In this document: positions 1 to 7,319 of the stretch, one piece after another | How positions within the stretch are numbered: position 1 is the first letter of the stretch | Layout of the letters: every line of letters starts with the position of its first letter | DNA from: Hydrogenothermus sp. | Lineage (GTDB): Bacteria; Aquificota; Aquificia; Aquificales; Hydrogenothermaceae | Reading direction: 5' to 3' | Assembly: GCA_003978675.1 (NCBI GenBank) | Contig: QNYP01000002.1 | Location: 1-8,036 of the forward strand | Length of the DNA stretch: 8,036 nt | Notes under the pieces: generated by a model | Databases searched by the model: none | Seen by the model: only the letters and a program-made list of their open reading frames with translations | What the model was told of the DNA's origin: nothing | Made by a program: the position numbers and the translations under genes

Positions 1-2
1 AT

Positions 3-302
3 GGAAAGTCTTCTTATGATTTAAGGCAAAAATATCATGTTGTAATATATAATTCTTCAAACATAGATCTATCAGATTATGAAGATGCTTTATTACAGGC
101 AGGTGTAAAAGTAATAGATTATATTCAAATATTAACTAAAGATTTTCTAGATAAGTTAGATATAAAAGACAAAGATGAATTTTTAATAATTGCTGATAGA
201 TACGGAATTATACAAAGTATATCGGAAAAGAACTTACCAGACTATAAGCAAATATTAGAAACAGTGCAGTTTATAGATGATGAAGGATGTTGTGCTTTAT
301 AA
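3..302 (+). CDS. 3' end of a possible redoxin/thioredoxin-fold protein (5'-partial)
   Basis: An open frame enters from the left edge and ends at TAA 300-302, giving about 99 residues with no start in the window. The visible part alternates predicted strands and helices: a hydrophobic strand (HVVIYN), a helix, VKVIDY, then FLIIADRYGII and a last helix before a carboxy end of DDEGCCAL. The order 'LR-x-KYHVVIYN ... FLIIADRYG ... helix ... FID' resembles the carboxy-terminal part of peroxiredoxin-like redoxin domains, in which a strand of the form 'ADRYG' follows the central helix. The adjacent cysteines near the end would suit a redox role. This is a fold-level impression only: the amino-terminal half that would hold a peroxidatic cysteine is outside the window. 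The end overlaps the start of uvrC by 11-26 bp, which suggests co-transcription and translational coupling. The frame is clearly coding; the function is uncertain. Confidence 0.55.
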   Translation, partial: GKSSYDLRQKYHVVIYNSSNIDLSDYEDALLQAGVKVIDYIQILTKDFLDKLDIKDKDEFLIIADRYGIIQSISEKNLPDYKQILETVQFIDDEGCCAL

Positions 303-2001
303 AAATTTAGTAGAGCAAATAAACAAAGCTCCACAGCAACCGGGAGTTTATATATTTAAGTCTGATATAAACTACATTTACATAGGAAAAGCAAAAAATC
401 TAAAAAACAGACTAAAGGGACATCTTCAAGCTACTAAACTTGACCCAAAAGAAAGAAAAATATTTGAAGAAAGCTCCCAGTTAGAATGGATAATTACATC
501 TTCTGATTATGAAGCATTCGTTTTAGAAAATGAACTTATAAAACAATACAAACCTAAATATAACGTAAGACTAAAATCTGGTTCATCTTATCCAATGCTT
601 GTAATTACAAATGAAGAGTATCCTACAGTAAAAATAAGCAGAAAATTTGGAGAAATAGATGGAGAATACTTTGGGCCTTTTATTCCTGCTAAAACTGCAA
701 GGGCAATGAAAGAACTAATCCATAAAATTTTTAAACTTAGAACCTGCGACCCAATGCCAAAAAGAGATTTAGTTTGTTTTGATTACCATTTAGGGCTTTG
801 TTCAGCTCCTTGTGCAAATAAAATTTCTAAAAAAGATTACCAGTTTGATGCAAAATCTGCAAAGGCATTTTTATCTGGAAACGCAAAAAAAATTATTTAT
901 CAATTATACGATAAAATTGAAGAATACACTCAAAAATTAATGTTTGAAAAAGCATCTATTGTTAGAGACCAGATTATAGCATTAGAAAATCTTATAAAGA
1001 AACAGGAAGTGGTAGGACTACCTATAGAAGAAGCAGATGTTTTTTACATTACACAGGCGTCAATTTATCTAATTATTGTTAGGGGATACAGAATTTTAGG
1101 AAAAGATGAAATTAAAATAGATGGAAATTTACATGAAAGTGAAACTCCACTGGTTATTATGAATTATTATCAAAAAGGAAACTATATACCAAAACAAATT
1201 CTTTTAAATAGAGAAATTCCAGAAGTAGAAAACTTGCAAAAATGGTTGAGTAAATTTAAAGATGTAAAAATAGAAATTGGTCTGATTAAAGAAATAGAAA
1301 ACTTTATAAAGAGAAACATTTCAGATATTGATTTATCAACTATAAGTAAAGAATTTAAGTCTGTTTTTGGATTTGAACTACCTTCTAGAATAGAAGGTTT
1401 TGATATATCAACGCTTCAAGGAGATTTTACAGTAGGTTCTTGTGTGGTCTGGGAAAATGGAAAGATGAATAAAAAGGAATACAGAAGATTTAAAGTTAAA
1501 ACAGTAAAAGGCGTTGATGATTATGCCTCAATGAGAGAAGTTTTATACAGAAGATTTAAAAAATATTTAGAAATGGATAACCCTCCAGAGCTTGTTTTAA
1601 TTGATGGGGGAAAAGGTCAGTTAAAACAAGGGTTAATAGTAAAAGATGCTTTAGGACTGAAAAATTTAAGAATATTTTCCCTTGCTAAAAAAGAAGAAAT
1701 TATATATACAGATGATAACAAAGAAGTTTATTTATACGATTATCAGCCATTATTGAAGCTATTTACAACAATAAGAGATGAAGCCCATAGATTCGCAATT
1801 ACTTACAATAGAAAACTAAGAGAAAAGGAAAGTTTAAAGTCTATTTTGGATAACATAAAAGGAATAGGAAAAAAACGAAAAGAAATCTTATACAGAACTT
1901 ATAAAACAATAGATAACATTTCTAAAGCCTCTGAGGAAGAGCTTATAAAATTAGGTATTCCTCGTAAGGTAGCACAGGAAATAAAGCACTATTTATCGTA
2001 A
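277..2001 (+). CDS. uvrC: UvrABC excinuclease subunit C
   Basis: UvrC makes the 3' and 5' incisions around a DNA lesion after UvrA and UvrB have marked it (cytoplasmic nucleotide excision repair). The 574-residue product has the full domain order. The GIY-YIG nuclease lies near residues 18-100, with GVY 23-25, YIG 35-37, Arg45, Glu84 and Asn96. Four cysteines at 157, 167, 175 and 179 match the spacing that binds an iron-sulfur cluster in E. coli UvrC. A UVR helix for UvrB contact lies near 203-240. The RNase H-like nuclease spans about 360-515, with Asp376, Asp415, Asp443 and His504 matching the E. coli catalytic set in spacing. Tandem helix-hairpin-helix motifs close the protein at about 523-572. 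Length is normal (E. coli 610). The start is uncertain: tandem ATGs at 277 and 280 have no clear Shine-Dalgarno. GTG at 292 follows AAGGA by four bases and gives an amino end close to the T. maritima length. The longest form is annotated. Confidence 0.96.
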   Translation: MMKDVVLYKNLVEQINKAPQQPGVYIFKSDINYIYIGKAKNLKNRLKGHLQATKLDPKERKIFEESSQLEWIITSSDYEAFVLENELIKQYKPKYNVRLKSGSSYPMLVITNEEYPTVKISRKFGEIDGEYFGPFIPAKTARAMKELIHKIFKLRTCDPMPKRDLVCFDYHLGLCSAPCANKISKKDYQFDAKSAKAFLSGNAKKIIYQLYDKIEEYTQKLMFEKASIVRDQIIALENLIKKQEVVGLPIEEADVFYITQASIYLIIVRGYRILGKDEIKIDGNLHESETPLVIMNYYQKGNYIPKQILLNREIPEVENLQKWLSKFKDVKIEIGLIKEIENFIKRNISDIDLSTISKEFKSVFGFELPSRIEGFDISTLQGDFTVGSCVVWENGKMNKKEYRRFKVKTVKGVDDYASMREVLYRRFKKYLEMDNPPELVLIDGGKGQLKQGLIVKDALGLKNLRIFSLAKKEEIIYTDDNKEVYLYDYQPLLKLFTTIRDEAHRFAITYNRKLREKESLKSILDNIKGIGKKRKEILYRTYKTIDNISKASEEELIKLGIPRKVAQEIKHYLS

Positions 2002-2025
2002 AATATTATCAATAAACCATAAAAA

Positions 2026-2033
2026 AGAGGAAG
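2026..2033 (+). promoter_or_regulatory. Ribosome binding site of gyrA
   Basis: The purine-rich AGAGGAAG lies with its GGA core six bases before ATG 2038, in the 36-bp gap after uvrC. It fixes the gyrA start, which also agrees with the short conserved amino end of the family. No promoter or terminator is evident in this gap, so gyrA is probably read through from uvrC. Confidence 0.75.
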
Positions 2034-2037
2034 CTAA

Positions 2038-5000
2038 ATGTCTGAAATCATAAAACAGCCAATAGAAGAGGAAGTTAAGTCTGCATATTTAGATTATGCA
2101 ATGTCTGTTATTGTTGGAAGGGCTATTCCTGATGTTAGAGACGGTCTAAAACCTGTTCAAAGAAGAATTTTATACGCAATGTATGAAGAAGGGATGTATC
2201 CAAATAAACCGTATAAAAAATCTGCAAGAACTGTTGGTAATGTTATAGCTAAATATCACCCTCATGGAGATAGCTCTGTTTACGATGCACTAGTCAGAAT
2301 GGCTCAGGATTTCACATTAAGATATCCTCTAGTTCAAGGGCAAGGAAACTTTGGTTCTATAGACGGTGATCCTCCGGCGGCTATGAGATACTGTGTTGTT
2401 GGAGATACACTTATTAACACAGATAAAGGATTAATAAAAATAAAAGACATAGTTCCAAATTCAAAGGAAAACTCAGACAATCCTATAAATATAAAAGTTC
2501 AATCTTTAAATAGAAAAATAAACACTGCTAATATGTTTTTTAACAGTGGAAAACATAAGACATTAAAAATAGAAACGGTAGAAGGATACGAAATAGAAGG
2601 TAGTTTAAATCACCCTGTTTTAGTATTAGAAAAAGGAAAAAATGGAAAACCTGTTTATGTTTGGAAAACTTTAGATAAGGTTAAGCCCGGAGATTATTTA
2701 GTTGTTAGTAGAAAAAATGATATAGATGTAGCTGAGGATTTAATAACTGAAGAAGAAGCTATTTTACTAGGTTCATTGGTATCTGAAGGATACATTTCTG
2801 ACAATAGAGTTGGATTTAATAACACAGATGAAGAATTTGCAGAAAAGTTTGAAACAGCTTTAGTTTCTGTTTATGAAATAGAAAGCTGTAAATATGAAAG
2901 AAAACTAAAAAGTGGAAAAACATTAATAGAGTATCAAATACATAAAAAAGATGTTATTGAAGATATTAAAGAAAAAGGACTTACAGAAAAATCTGCCCAA
3001 AAAGAAATTCCTTACACAATTTTAAGGTCTTCAAAAAGAGTACAAAGGGCATTTTTAAGAGCTTTATTTGAAGGAGATGGTAGTGTATATAAAGGTAAAA
3101 ACACAGTAGTTATATCTTATTCCTCAAAAAGCAAAAAACTATTAAAACAACTTCAAGTTTTACTTTTAAACTTTGAAATAATTTCAAGAATTCATAAAGA
3201 CAAACAAAACTACAGACTTATTATTTCAGGCTATCACAATGTAAAACTCTTTAAAGAAAAAATAGGATTTTTATCAGCTAAACAAAGAAAACTAGAAAGG
3301 TTGATAGAAGAACTATGCCCAAAAGAAACTGCCAACAGTAAAACAGATTTTATTCCATTTATTTCTGATTACATTAAGACAAAATATAAAAACAAAGGAT
3401 TTAATGAATGGTTATCAAAACATAATATAGATAGATACAACAAAATAGAAAAATATTGGAATACTTTAGAAAAACTGCTTGATAAAGAAGATTTAGCATT
3501 TTATAAGGAGCTTTTAGATAATAAATATTACTTTGCTAAAGTTAAATCTGTGGAATATACCGGAGAAAAAGTAGTTTATTCAATAAGAGTTGACAGCCCT
3601 TGCCACTCATTTATTGCAAATGGAATTGTTAATCACAATACAGAAGCTCGTTTAACAAAAATCGCAATGGAAATGCTTGCAGATATAGATAAAAACACTG
3701 TTGATATGAAAGAAAACTTCGATGCATCTTTATTTGAACCAGAAGTTCTACCTGCTAAGTTCCCGAATTTAATCTGCAATGGAGCAACAGGTATTGCAGT
3801 TGGACTTTCTACAAGTATTCCTCCTCATAACTTCACAGAAGTTGCAGAAGCTCTTAAATATTTGGCAGAATTTCCAAATGCAACTGTTGAGGAACTTTGC
3901 CAGTTTATAAAGGGTCCTGATTTTCCAACAGGTGGTATTTTAATAACTCCAAGAGAAGAAATAATAAAAATATATGAAAACGGCCGTGGTTCAATAACAG
4001 TTAAAGGAAAAGCAAGAATAGAAAAGCTTGCAGGAAATAGACATAGAATTGTTATATATGAAATTCCATATCAGGTAAACAAAGTAGAACTAATCAAAAG
4101 AATTGCAGAACTAGTTAGAACAGGAAAAGAAAAGGGAATTTCTGACCTTAGAGATGAGTCAGATAGAGATGGAATTAGAATAATAGTAGAGCTAAAAAGA
4201 GAAGCAAACCCAGAAAAAGTACTAAAGAAACTATACCAAAGAACACAATTACAAAAATCTATTCCAGTAAATTTAACAGTTTTAGTTGATAAACAGCCAA
4301 AAACATTAGACCTAAAAGGTGTTTTATGGGAGTTTATTAAACATAGATTAGATGTAATAACTAGAAGAACAATATTTGAATTAGAAAAGGCAGAAAAAAG
4401 ACTTCATATAATAGAAGGATTATTAAAAGCATTAGAAAATGCAGATAGGGTTATAGAAATAGTTAGAGGCTCAAAAGATACCCAAGAAGCAAAGGAAAAA
4501 CTAACAACAGAATTTGACCTAACCCAAACCCAAGCACAGGCAATCCTTGATATGAGACTTTCTAGATTTACATCTTTAGAAAGTGAAAAACTCTATCAAG
4601 AAGCAGAAGAATTAAGAGCTCAAATAGAAAGATACAAAGAAATTTTATCCTCTGAAGATGAAAAAATTAAAGTATTTATAGATGAAATAGATGAATTATT
4701 GGAAAAATACGGAGATGAAAGGAAAACATTAGTAATAGATAAAAAAGATTCAGAATTAACTTTTGAAGAAGATTATGTACTAGCAGTTTTATCATCAGGA
4801 AAAATATTTAACTACAGATTAGACCCTTCAGAAGGAGAAGAAGGAAAAGCTAGAACTGTTAATAAAATAATGAATCAAGTTTCAACAAACATACTTCCAG
4901 AAGAATATTTAGTTTCTATCCAAACAGTAAAAAGTTCAAACCCTGTTGCATTCATTACAAATAACGGAAGATTAACATGGAGTTTAACTGCAGACCTTCC

Positions 5001-5661
5001 AAAAGGAGAAGGAAAACTAAAGTATATAGACCAAAACAAAATAGTTGGAACTGCCTTTAAAGGAGAAGGAGTAGAAGACAGGTTATTTATTCTTACTAAA
5101 AATGCAGTTATAAAGCGTATGACTTTTGAAGACATTTTCTACAAATCTCAGAACCAAGAAATAATTCCTCTACAAGAAGGTGATGAAGTAGTATCAGCAT
5201 TTGCAGATGACCATCCATCAAATCTTGCAATATATACAGCAAAAGGAGATTTACTAATTTTTGAAAGAAACCAAGTAAGAGTAACTGGTGCAAAAGCTAA
5301 AGGAGTAGAAGCTATAGACTTAGATGAAGGAGATGAAGTCAAAGGTGGATTTATATTAAATAGTGAAGATTACATTTTAGTAATAACAGAAAAAGGCTAC
5401 ATGAAACTTGTCCCTAAAGATGAATTCCCAGTTAAGAAAAGAGCACAAAAGGGATTAATGGCTGTAAAACTAAACAAAGATGATAAAGTATCTGTAATGA
5501 TTGGAGTAAACATAGGAGATGAGCTTATTCTTTCTACAGAAACAGGAAAGGTTTTAAGATTTGAGGTAGATGACAAAAAAATTCCTATTGCGAAAAGAAC
5601 CGCAATGGGTGATAGATTACTCAACGAAAAGGTAATAAAAGCAATAAAATCAAAAATATAA
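2038..5661 (+). CDS. gyrA: Type IIA DNA topoisomerase (gyrase-like) subunit A, interrupted by an intein
   Basis: This is the DNA-cleaving subunit that works with GyrB to pass one duplex through another. The 1207-residue precursor consists of extein residues 1-118 and 535-1207, about 791 residues after splicing. The winged-helix (WHD) core carries GLKPVQRR (36-43) and YHPHGDS (73-79). Ser79 and Asp83 match E. coli Ser83 and Asp87, so the quinolone-determining positions are of the sensitive type. The catalytic tyrosine in AAMRY is Tyr118 (E. coli Tyr122), and the intein begins at the next residue. After it come TEARL, the tower motif IPPHN, coiled-coil arms, and a carboxy-terminal beta-pinwheel from about residue 905. 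That pinwheel has no QRRGGKG-type GyrA box in its first blade; only weak KGV- or KGL-type blade motifs remain. A. aeolicus has a gyrase-related enzyme described as lacking the box and behaving like topoisomerase IV, so this protein may decatenate or relax DNA rather than supercoil it (inference). The ATG start is supported by a good Shine-Dalgarno. Confidence 0.96.
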   Translation: MSEIIKQPIEEEVKSAYLDYAMSVIVGRAIPDVRDGLKPVQRRILYAMYEEGMYPNKPYKKSARTVGNVIAKYHPHGDSSVYDALVRMAQDFTLRYPLVQGQGNFGSIDGDPPAAMRYCVVGDTLINTDKGLIKIKDIVPNSKENSDNPINIKVQSLNRKINTANMFFNSGKHKTLKIETVEGYEIEGSLNHPVLVLEKGKNGKPVYVWKTLDKVKPGDYLVVSRKNDIDVAEDLITEEEAILLGSLVSEGYISDNRVGFNNTDEEFAEKFETALVSVYEIESCKYERKLKSGKTLIEYQIHKKDVIEDIKEKGLTEKSAQKEIPYTILRSSKRVQRAFLRALFEGDGSVYKGKNTVVISYSSKSKKLLKQLQVLLLNFEIISRIHKDKQNYRLIISGYHNVKLFKEKIGFLSAKQRKLERLIEELCPKETANSKTDFIPFISDYIKTKYKNKGFNEWLSKHNIDRYNKIEKYWNTLEKLLDKEDLAFYKELLDNKYYFAKVKSVEYTGEKVVYSIRVDSPCHSFIANGIVNHNTEARLTKIAMEMLADIDKNTVDMKENFDASLFEPEVLPAKFPNLICNGATGIAVGLSTSIPPHNFTEVAEALKYLAEFPNATVEELCQFIKGPDFPTGGILITPREEIIKIYENGRGSITVKGKARIEKLAGNRHRIVIYEIPYQVNKVELIKRIAELVRTGKEKGISDLRDESDRDGIRIIVELKREANPEKVLKKLYQRTQLQKSIPVNLTVLVDKQPKTLDLKGVLWEFIKHRLDVITRRTIFELEKAEKRLHIIEGLLKALENADRVIEIVRGSKDTQEAKEKLTTEFDLTQTQAQAILDMRLSRFTSLESEKLYQEAEELRAQIERYKEILSSEDEKIKVFIDEIDELLEKYGDERKTLVIDKKDSELTFEEDYVLAVLSSGKIFNYRLDPSEGEEGKARTVNKIMNQVSTNILPEEYLVSIQTVKSSNPVAFITNNGRLTWSLTADLPKGEGKLKYIDQNKIVGTAFKGEGVEDRLFILTKNAVIKRMTFEDIFYKSQNQEIIPLQEGDEVVSAFADDHPSNLAIYTAKGDLLIFERNQVRVTGAKAKGVEAIDLDEGDEVKGGFILNSEDYILVITEKGYMKLVPKDEFPVKKRAQKGLMAVKLNKDDKVSVMIGVNIGDELILSTETGKVLRFEVDDKKIPIAKRTAMGDRLLNEKVIKAIKSKI
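2392..3639 (+). mobile_element. Intein with LAGLIDADG homing endonuclease in gyrA
   Basis: This in-frame 416-residue insertion runs from Cys119 to Asn534 of the GyrA precursor and should excise itself by protein splicing, joining Tyr118 to Thr535. Splicing block A starts at Cys119 (CVVGDTLI). Block B is EGSLNHP with His192, where Ser189 replaces the usual threonine of TxxH. Block F is [13 protein letters not shown] with Asp519 and His523, and block G ends GIVNHN with His533-Asn534 before the +1 Thr. The endonuclease has two LAGLIDADG-type helices, [10 protein letters not shown] (243-252, acid Glu250) and LRALFEGDG (340-348, acid Asp347). Both catalytic acids are present, so homing activity is plausible. 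About 115 residues between the second helix and block F, including a basic aromatic stretch near 455-475, may form a DNA-recognition subdomain. The site (RY before T) and the ending 'VDxxxHxFxxNGxVxHN' match the mycobacterial GyrA intein allele. The stretch looks more A-rich than the amino-terminal extein. Confidence 0.95.
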
Positions 5662-5667
5662 AGGAGG
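5661..5667 (+). promoter_or_regulatory. Strong Shine-Dalgarno overlapping the gyrA stop codon
   Basis: AAGGAGG begins on the last base of the gyrA TAA (5659-5661). It lies two bases before TTG 5670, which is too close to use, and eleven bases before the in-frame TTG 5679. It therefore favours 5679 as the start of the next gene and implies that ribosomes finishing gyrA can reinitiate there. Confidence 0.7.
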
Positions 5668-5678
5668 TTTTGTATAAA

Positions 5679-6212
5679 TTGAAAACAATAGAAAGGATAG
5701 TTGAATGGCTTTTATGGGAAAGTAGATTTATGATTTTTGCAGCGGTTGTTGCAAGTGTTATAGCTGCGTTAGTTCTTGTTTTAATAGGAACATACGATAT
5801 TATTATTGTTTTAAAACACTCAACACACATGTTTTCTTCCTTAGAAGCTTTTGAGGATTTCCATAAAGATGCAATTAAACATATAATTAGCGCAGTAGAT
5901 GTTTATCTAATAGCAACAGTTTTATTAATATTTGGAATAGGTCTTTATGAGCTTTTCATATCTAAAATAGACTATATAGAAGAAGACAATAAATCTTCAA
6001 GGGTTCTAGAAATACATAGTTTAGACCAGCTAAAAGAAAAACTTGCAAAAGTTATTGTTATGGTTTTAGTTGTTTCTTTCTTTAAATATGCTATAGACTT
6101 TCATTATGATGACATAAAAAGCATACTATTTTTAAGTATAGGAATACTGTTAATTTCATTGTCTATTTACTTTATGCATAAAGGAAATGAACACACTTCT
6201 AATCATAAATAA
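5679..6212 (+). CDS. UPF0114/YqhA-family inner-membrane protein
   Basis: This is a 177-residue integral membrane protein of a family with no established function, best known from E. coli YqhA. From TTG 5679 the four hydrophobic segments lie near residues 17-45, 70-93, 121-139 and 149-167. The family pattern is visible in the second segment and the loop after it: a membrane-embedded 'VD' (AVDVYLIATVLLIFGIGLYELF), then the soluble 'SKID' turn. The later 'SLDQLKEKLAKVIVMVL' corresponds to YqhA 'ATSLKNKVAASIV', followed by the short 'FFKYAID' match. The amino end has no cleavable signal peptide, and the carboxy end is short and hydrophilic with several histidines. The start codon is TTG; an in-frame TTG at 5670 would add three residues but sits only two bases from the Shine-Dalgarno. 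The gene follows gyrA by 17 bp and is probably the last gene of the uvrC-gyrA operon, with no obvious functional link to DNA metabolism. Confidence 0.85.
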   Translation: MKTIERIVEWLLWESRFMIFAAVVASVIAALVLVLIGTYDIIIVLKHSTHMFSSLEAFEDFHKDAIKHIISAVDVYLIATVLLIFGIGLYELFISKIDYIEEDNKSSRVLEIHSLDQLKEKLAKVIVMVLVVSFFKYAIDFHYDDIKSILFLSIGILLISLSIYFMHKGNEHTSNHK

Positions 6213-6232
6213 GGGGGTTAAATTTCACCCCC
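6213..6232. terminator. Bidirectional hairpin terminator between convergent genes
   Basis: GGGGGT (6213-6218) pairs with ACCCCC (6227-6232) around an eight-base AT-rich loop. In this AT-rich window it is a conspicuous GC stem. On the plus strand it is followed by ATTTTAATTTT; on the minus strand the base after the stem opens TTATTTAT. Both are imperfect U-rich tails suited to a factor-independent terminator. It fills the 24-bp gap between the stop of the membrane-protein gene (6210-6212) and the stop of carB (6237-6239), so it can serve both transcripts. Confidence 0.75.
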
Positions 6233-6236
6233 CATT

Positions 6237-7319
6237 TTAATTTTCTGTATCTCTAAATAGTTCTATATTACCTTCTTCGTTAATTTTTCCGGATAAGCTT
6301 TCATAAGAAGAATAATAATAAGGAGTATATGCCTTAAATTCTGCAGCACAGGTATCAACTACCTTATAAGAAACATTTATTCTTCTTTCTCTAACTTGTT
6401 CTTCTGTTGCTTTTAATAACCTTGCTAATTCTTTATCAGAAAATCCCCATTTTTTTGCTTTTTCAAGCTCTTCATCACTAACTGTTGCTAAAGTTTTTGT
6501 AGAAAGCTCTTTTTCAAAATCTATTATTTCCTTTATTTGATTTAAAAACCATTTATCTATGTGACATAAACTATGAACTTCATCAATAGACCATCCCCTT
6601 CTAAATGCCTCTGCTATATACCACGGTCTTTCTGGATTTGGTCTTATTATGTTTTTCTTTATTGTTTCATCATCTTCATTTTCTAATCCTGCATAAAATC
6701 CGTATTTACCAAGTTCTAAACTTCTTAATGCCTTTTGGAAACTTTCTTTAAATGTTCTTCCTATTGCCATTACTTCACCAACAGACTTCATCATTGTAGT
6801 AAGTGTGTTATCTGCTTCTGGAAACTTTGCAAAATCAAATCTTGGTATTTTGGTTACTACATAATCTATAGTTGGTTCAAAAGATGCAGGGGTTTCTTTT
6901 GTAATATCATTTGGAAGCTCATCTAATGTATATCCAACAGCTAATTTCGCAGCAATTTTAGCAATTGGAAAACCCGTTGCTTTAGAAGCAAGCGCTGAAG
7001 AACGAGATACTCTTGGATTCATTTCTATTACATAAAATTCTCCAGTTTCTGGATTTTGTGAAAATTGCACATTAGAACCTCCAGTTTCTACTCCTATTTC
7101 TCTAATTACTGCAATAGTGTAATCCCTAAGTATCTGATACTCTTTATCTGATAAAGTCATTGCAGGAGCTATAGTTATACTATCTCCAGTGTGAACTCCC
7201 ATTGGGTCAAAGTTTTCTATGGAACATATAATCACACAATTATCATTTTTATCCCTCATAACTTCCATTTCAAATTCTTTCCAGCCTAGAACAGATTTCA
7301 TGTATAGGAGATGCTTCAA
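6237..7319 (-). CDS. carB: Carbamoyl-phosphate synthase large subunit, amino-half: downstream fragment after a frameshift
   Basis: This is the second part of the broken carB frame. The enzyme makes carbamoyl phosphate from bicarbonate, ATP and glutamine-derived ammonia for arginine and pyrimidine synthesis. True homology begins at Ser9 (near 7295) in [12 protein letters not shown]; the first eight residues are an out-of-frame reading of the upstream part, so ATG 7319 is not a native start. The fragment has the rest of the first ATP-grasp domain, with Gln85, Glu99, Asn101 and Arg103 matching E. coli Gln285, Glu299, Asn301 and Arg303, and [12 protein letters not shown] after them. The helical oligomerisation domain follows from about residue 205 and ends near DTCAAEF. 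The frame stops about 25 residues later, where E. coli CarB continues into its second synthase half. A gene for only the amino half is known in Aquifex and Methanocaldococcus, so this end is probably natural. The carboxy half would be elsewhere. Confidence 0.88.
   Translation of the reverse strand: MKHLLYMKSVLGWKEFEMEVMRDKNDNCVIICSIENFDPMGVHTGDSITIAPAMTLSDKEYQILRDYTIAVIREIGVETGGSNVQFSQNPETGEFYVIEMNPRVSRSSALASKATGFPIAKIAAKLAVGYTLDELPNDITKETPASFEPTIDYVVTKIPRFDFAKFPEADNTLTTMMKSVGEVMAIGRTFKESFQKALRSLELGKYGFYAGLENEDDETIKKNIIRPNPERPWYIAEAFRRGWSIDEVHSLCHIDKWFLNQIKEIIDFEKELSTKTLATVSDEELEKAKKWGFSDKELARLLKATEEQVRERRINVSYKVVDTCAAEFKAYTPYYYSSYESLSGKINEEGNIELFRDTEN
7148..7296 (-). repeat. Left arm of a perfect 149-bp inverted repeat (inside carB)
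   Basis: The reverse complement of this stretch is identical, base for base in a manual comparison, to 7888-8036. It codes in its native minus-strand frame for the carB segment [12 protein letters not shown] through APAMTLS. Its inner edge (7296) is exactly where the carB frame breaks. Because the right arm reaches the window edge, the repeat may extend further left than 7148. Confidence 0.93.

Noticed and set aside
2392..3639. Free-standing homing endonuclease or group I intron in gyrA rather than an intein
   Set aside because: The frame stays open through both boundaries, and the terminal residues (Cys at the start, His-Asn before Thr) are those of protein splicing.
4875..5624. Several minus-strand open frames of 60-90 codons opposite the gyrA carboxy-terminal region
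   Set aside because: They lie antisense to strongly conserved gyrA coding sequence, have low-complexity Ser/Leu-rich composition and show no recognisable domain.
5621..5830. Minus-strand hydrophobic open frame across the gyrA end and the next gene
   Set aside because: It is antisense to a well-supported membrane-protein gene; its hydrophobic content reflects the AT-rich complement.
6735..6926. Plus-strand open frame of 63 codons inside carB
   Set aside because: It is antisense to conserved carB sequence; its Cys/Tyr/Phe-rich reading has no family features.
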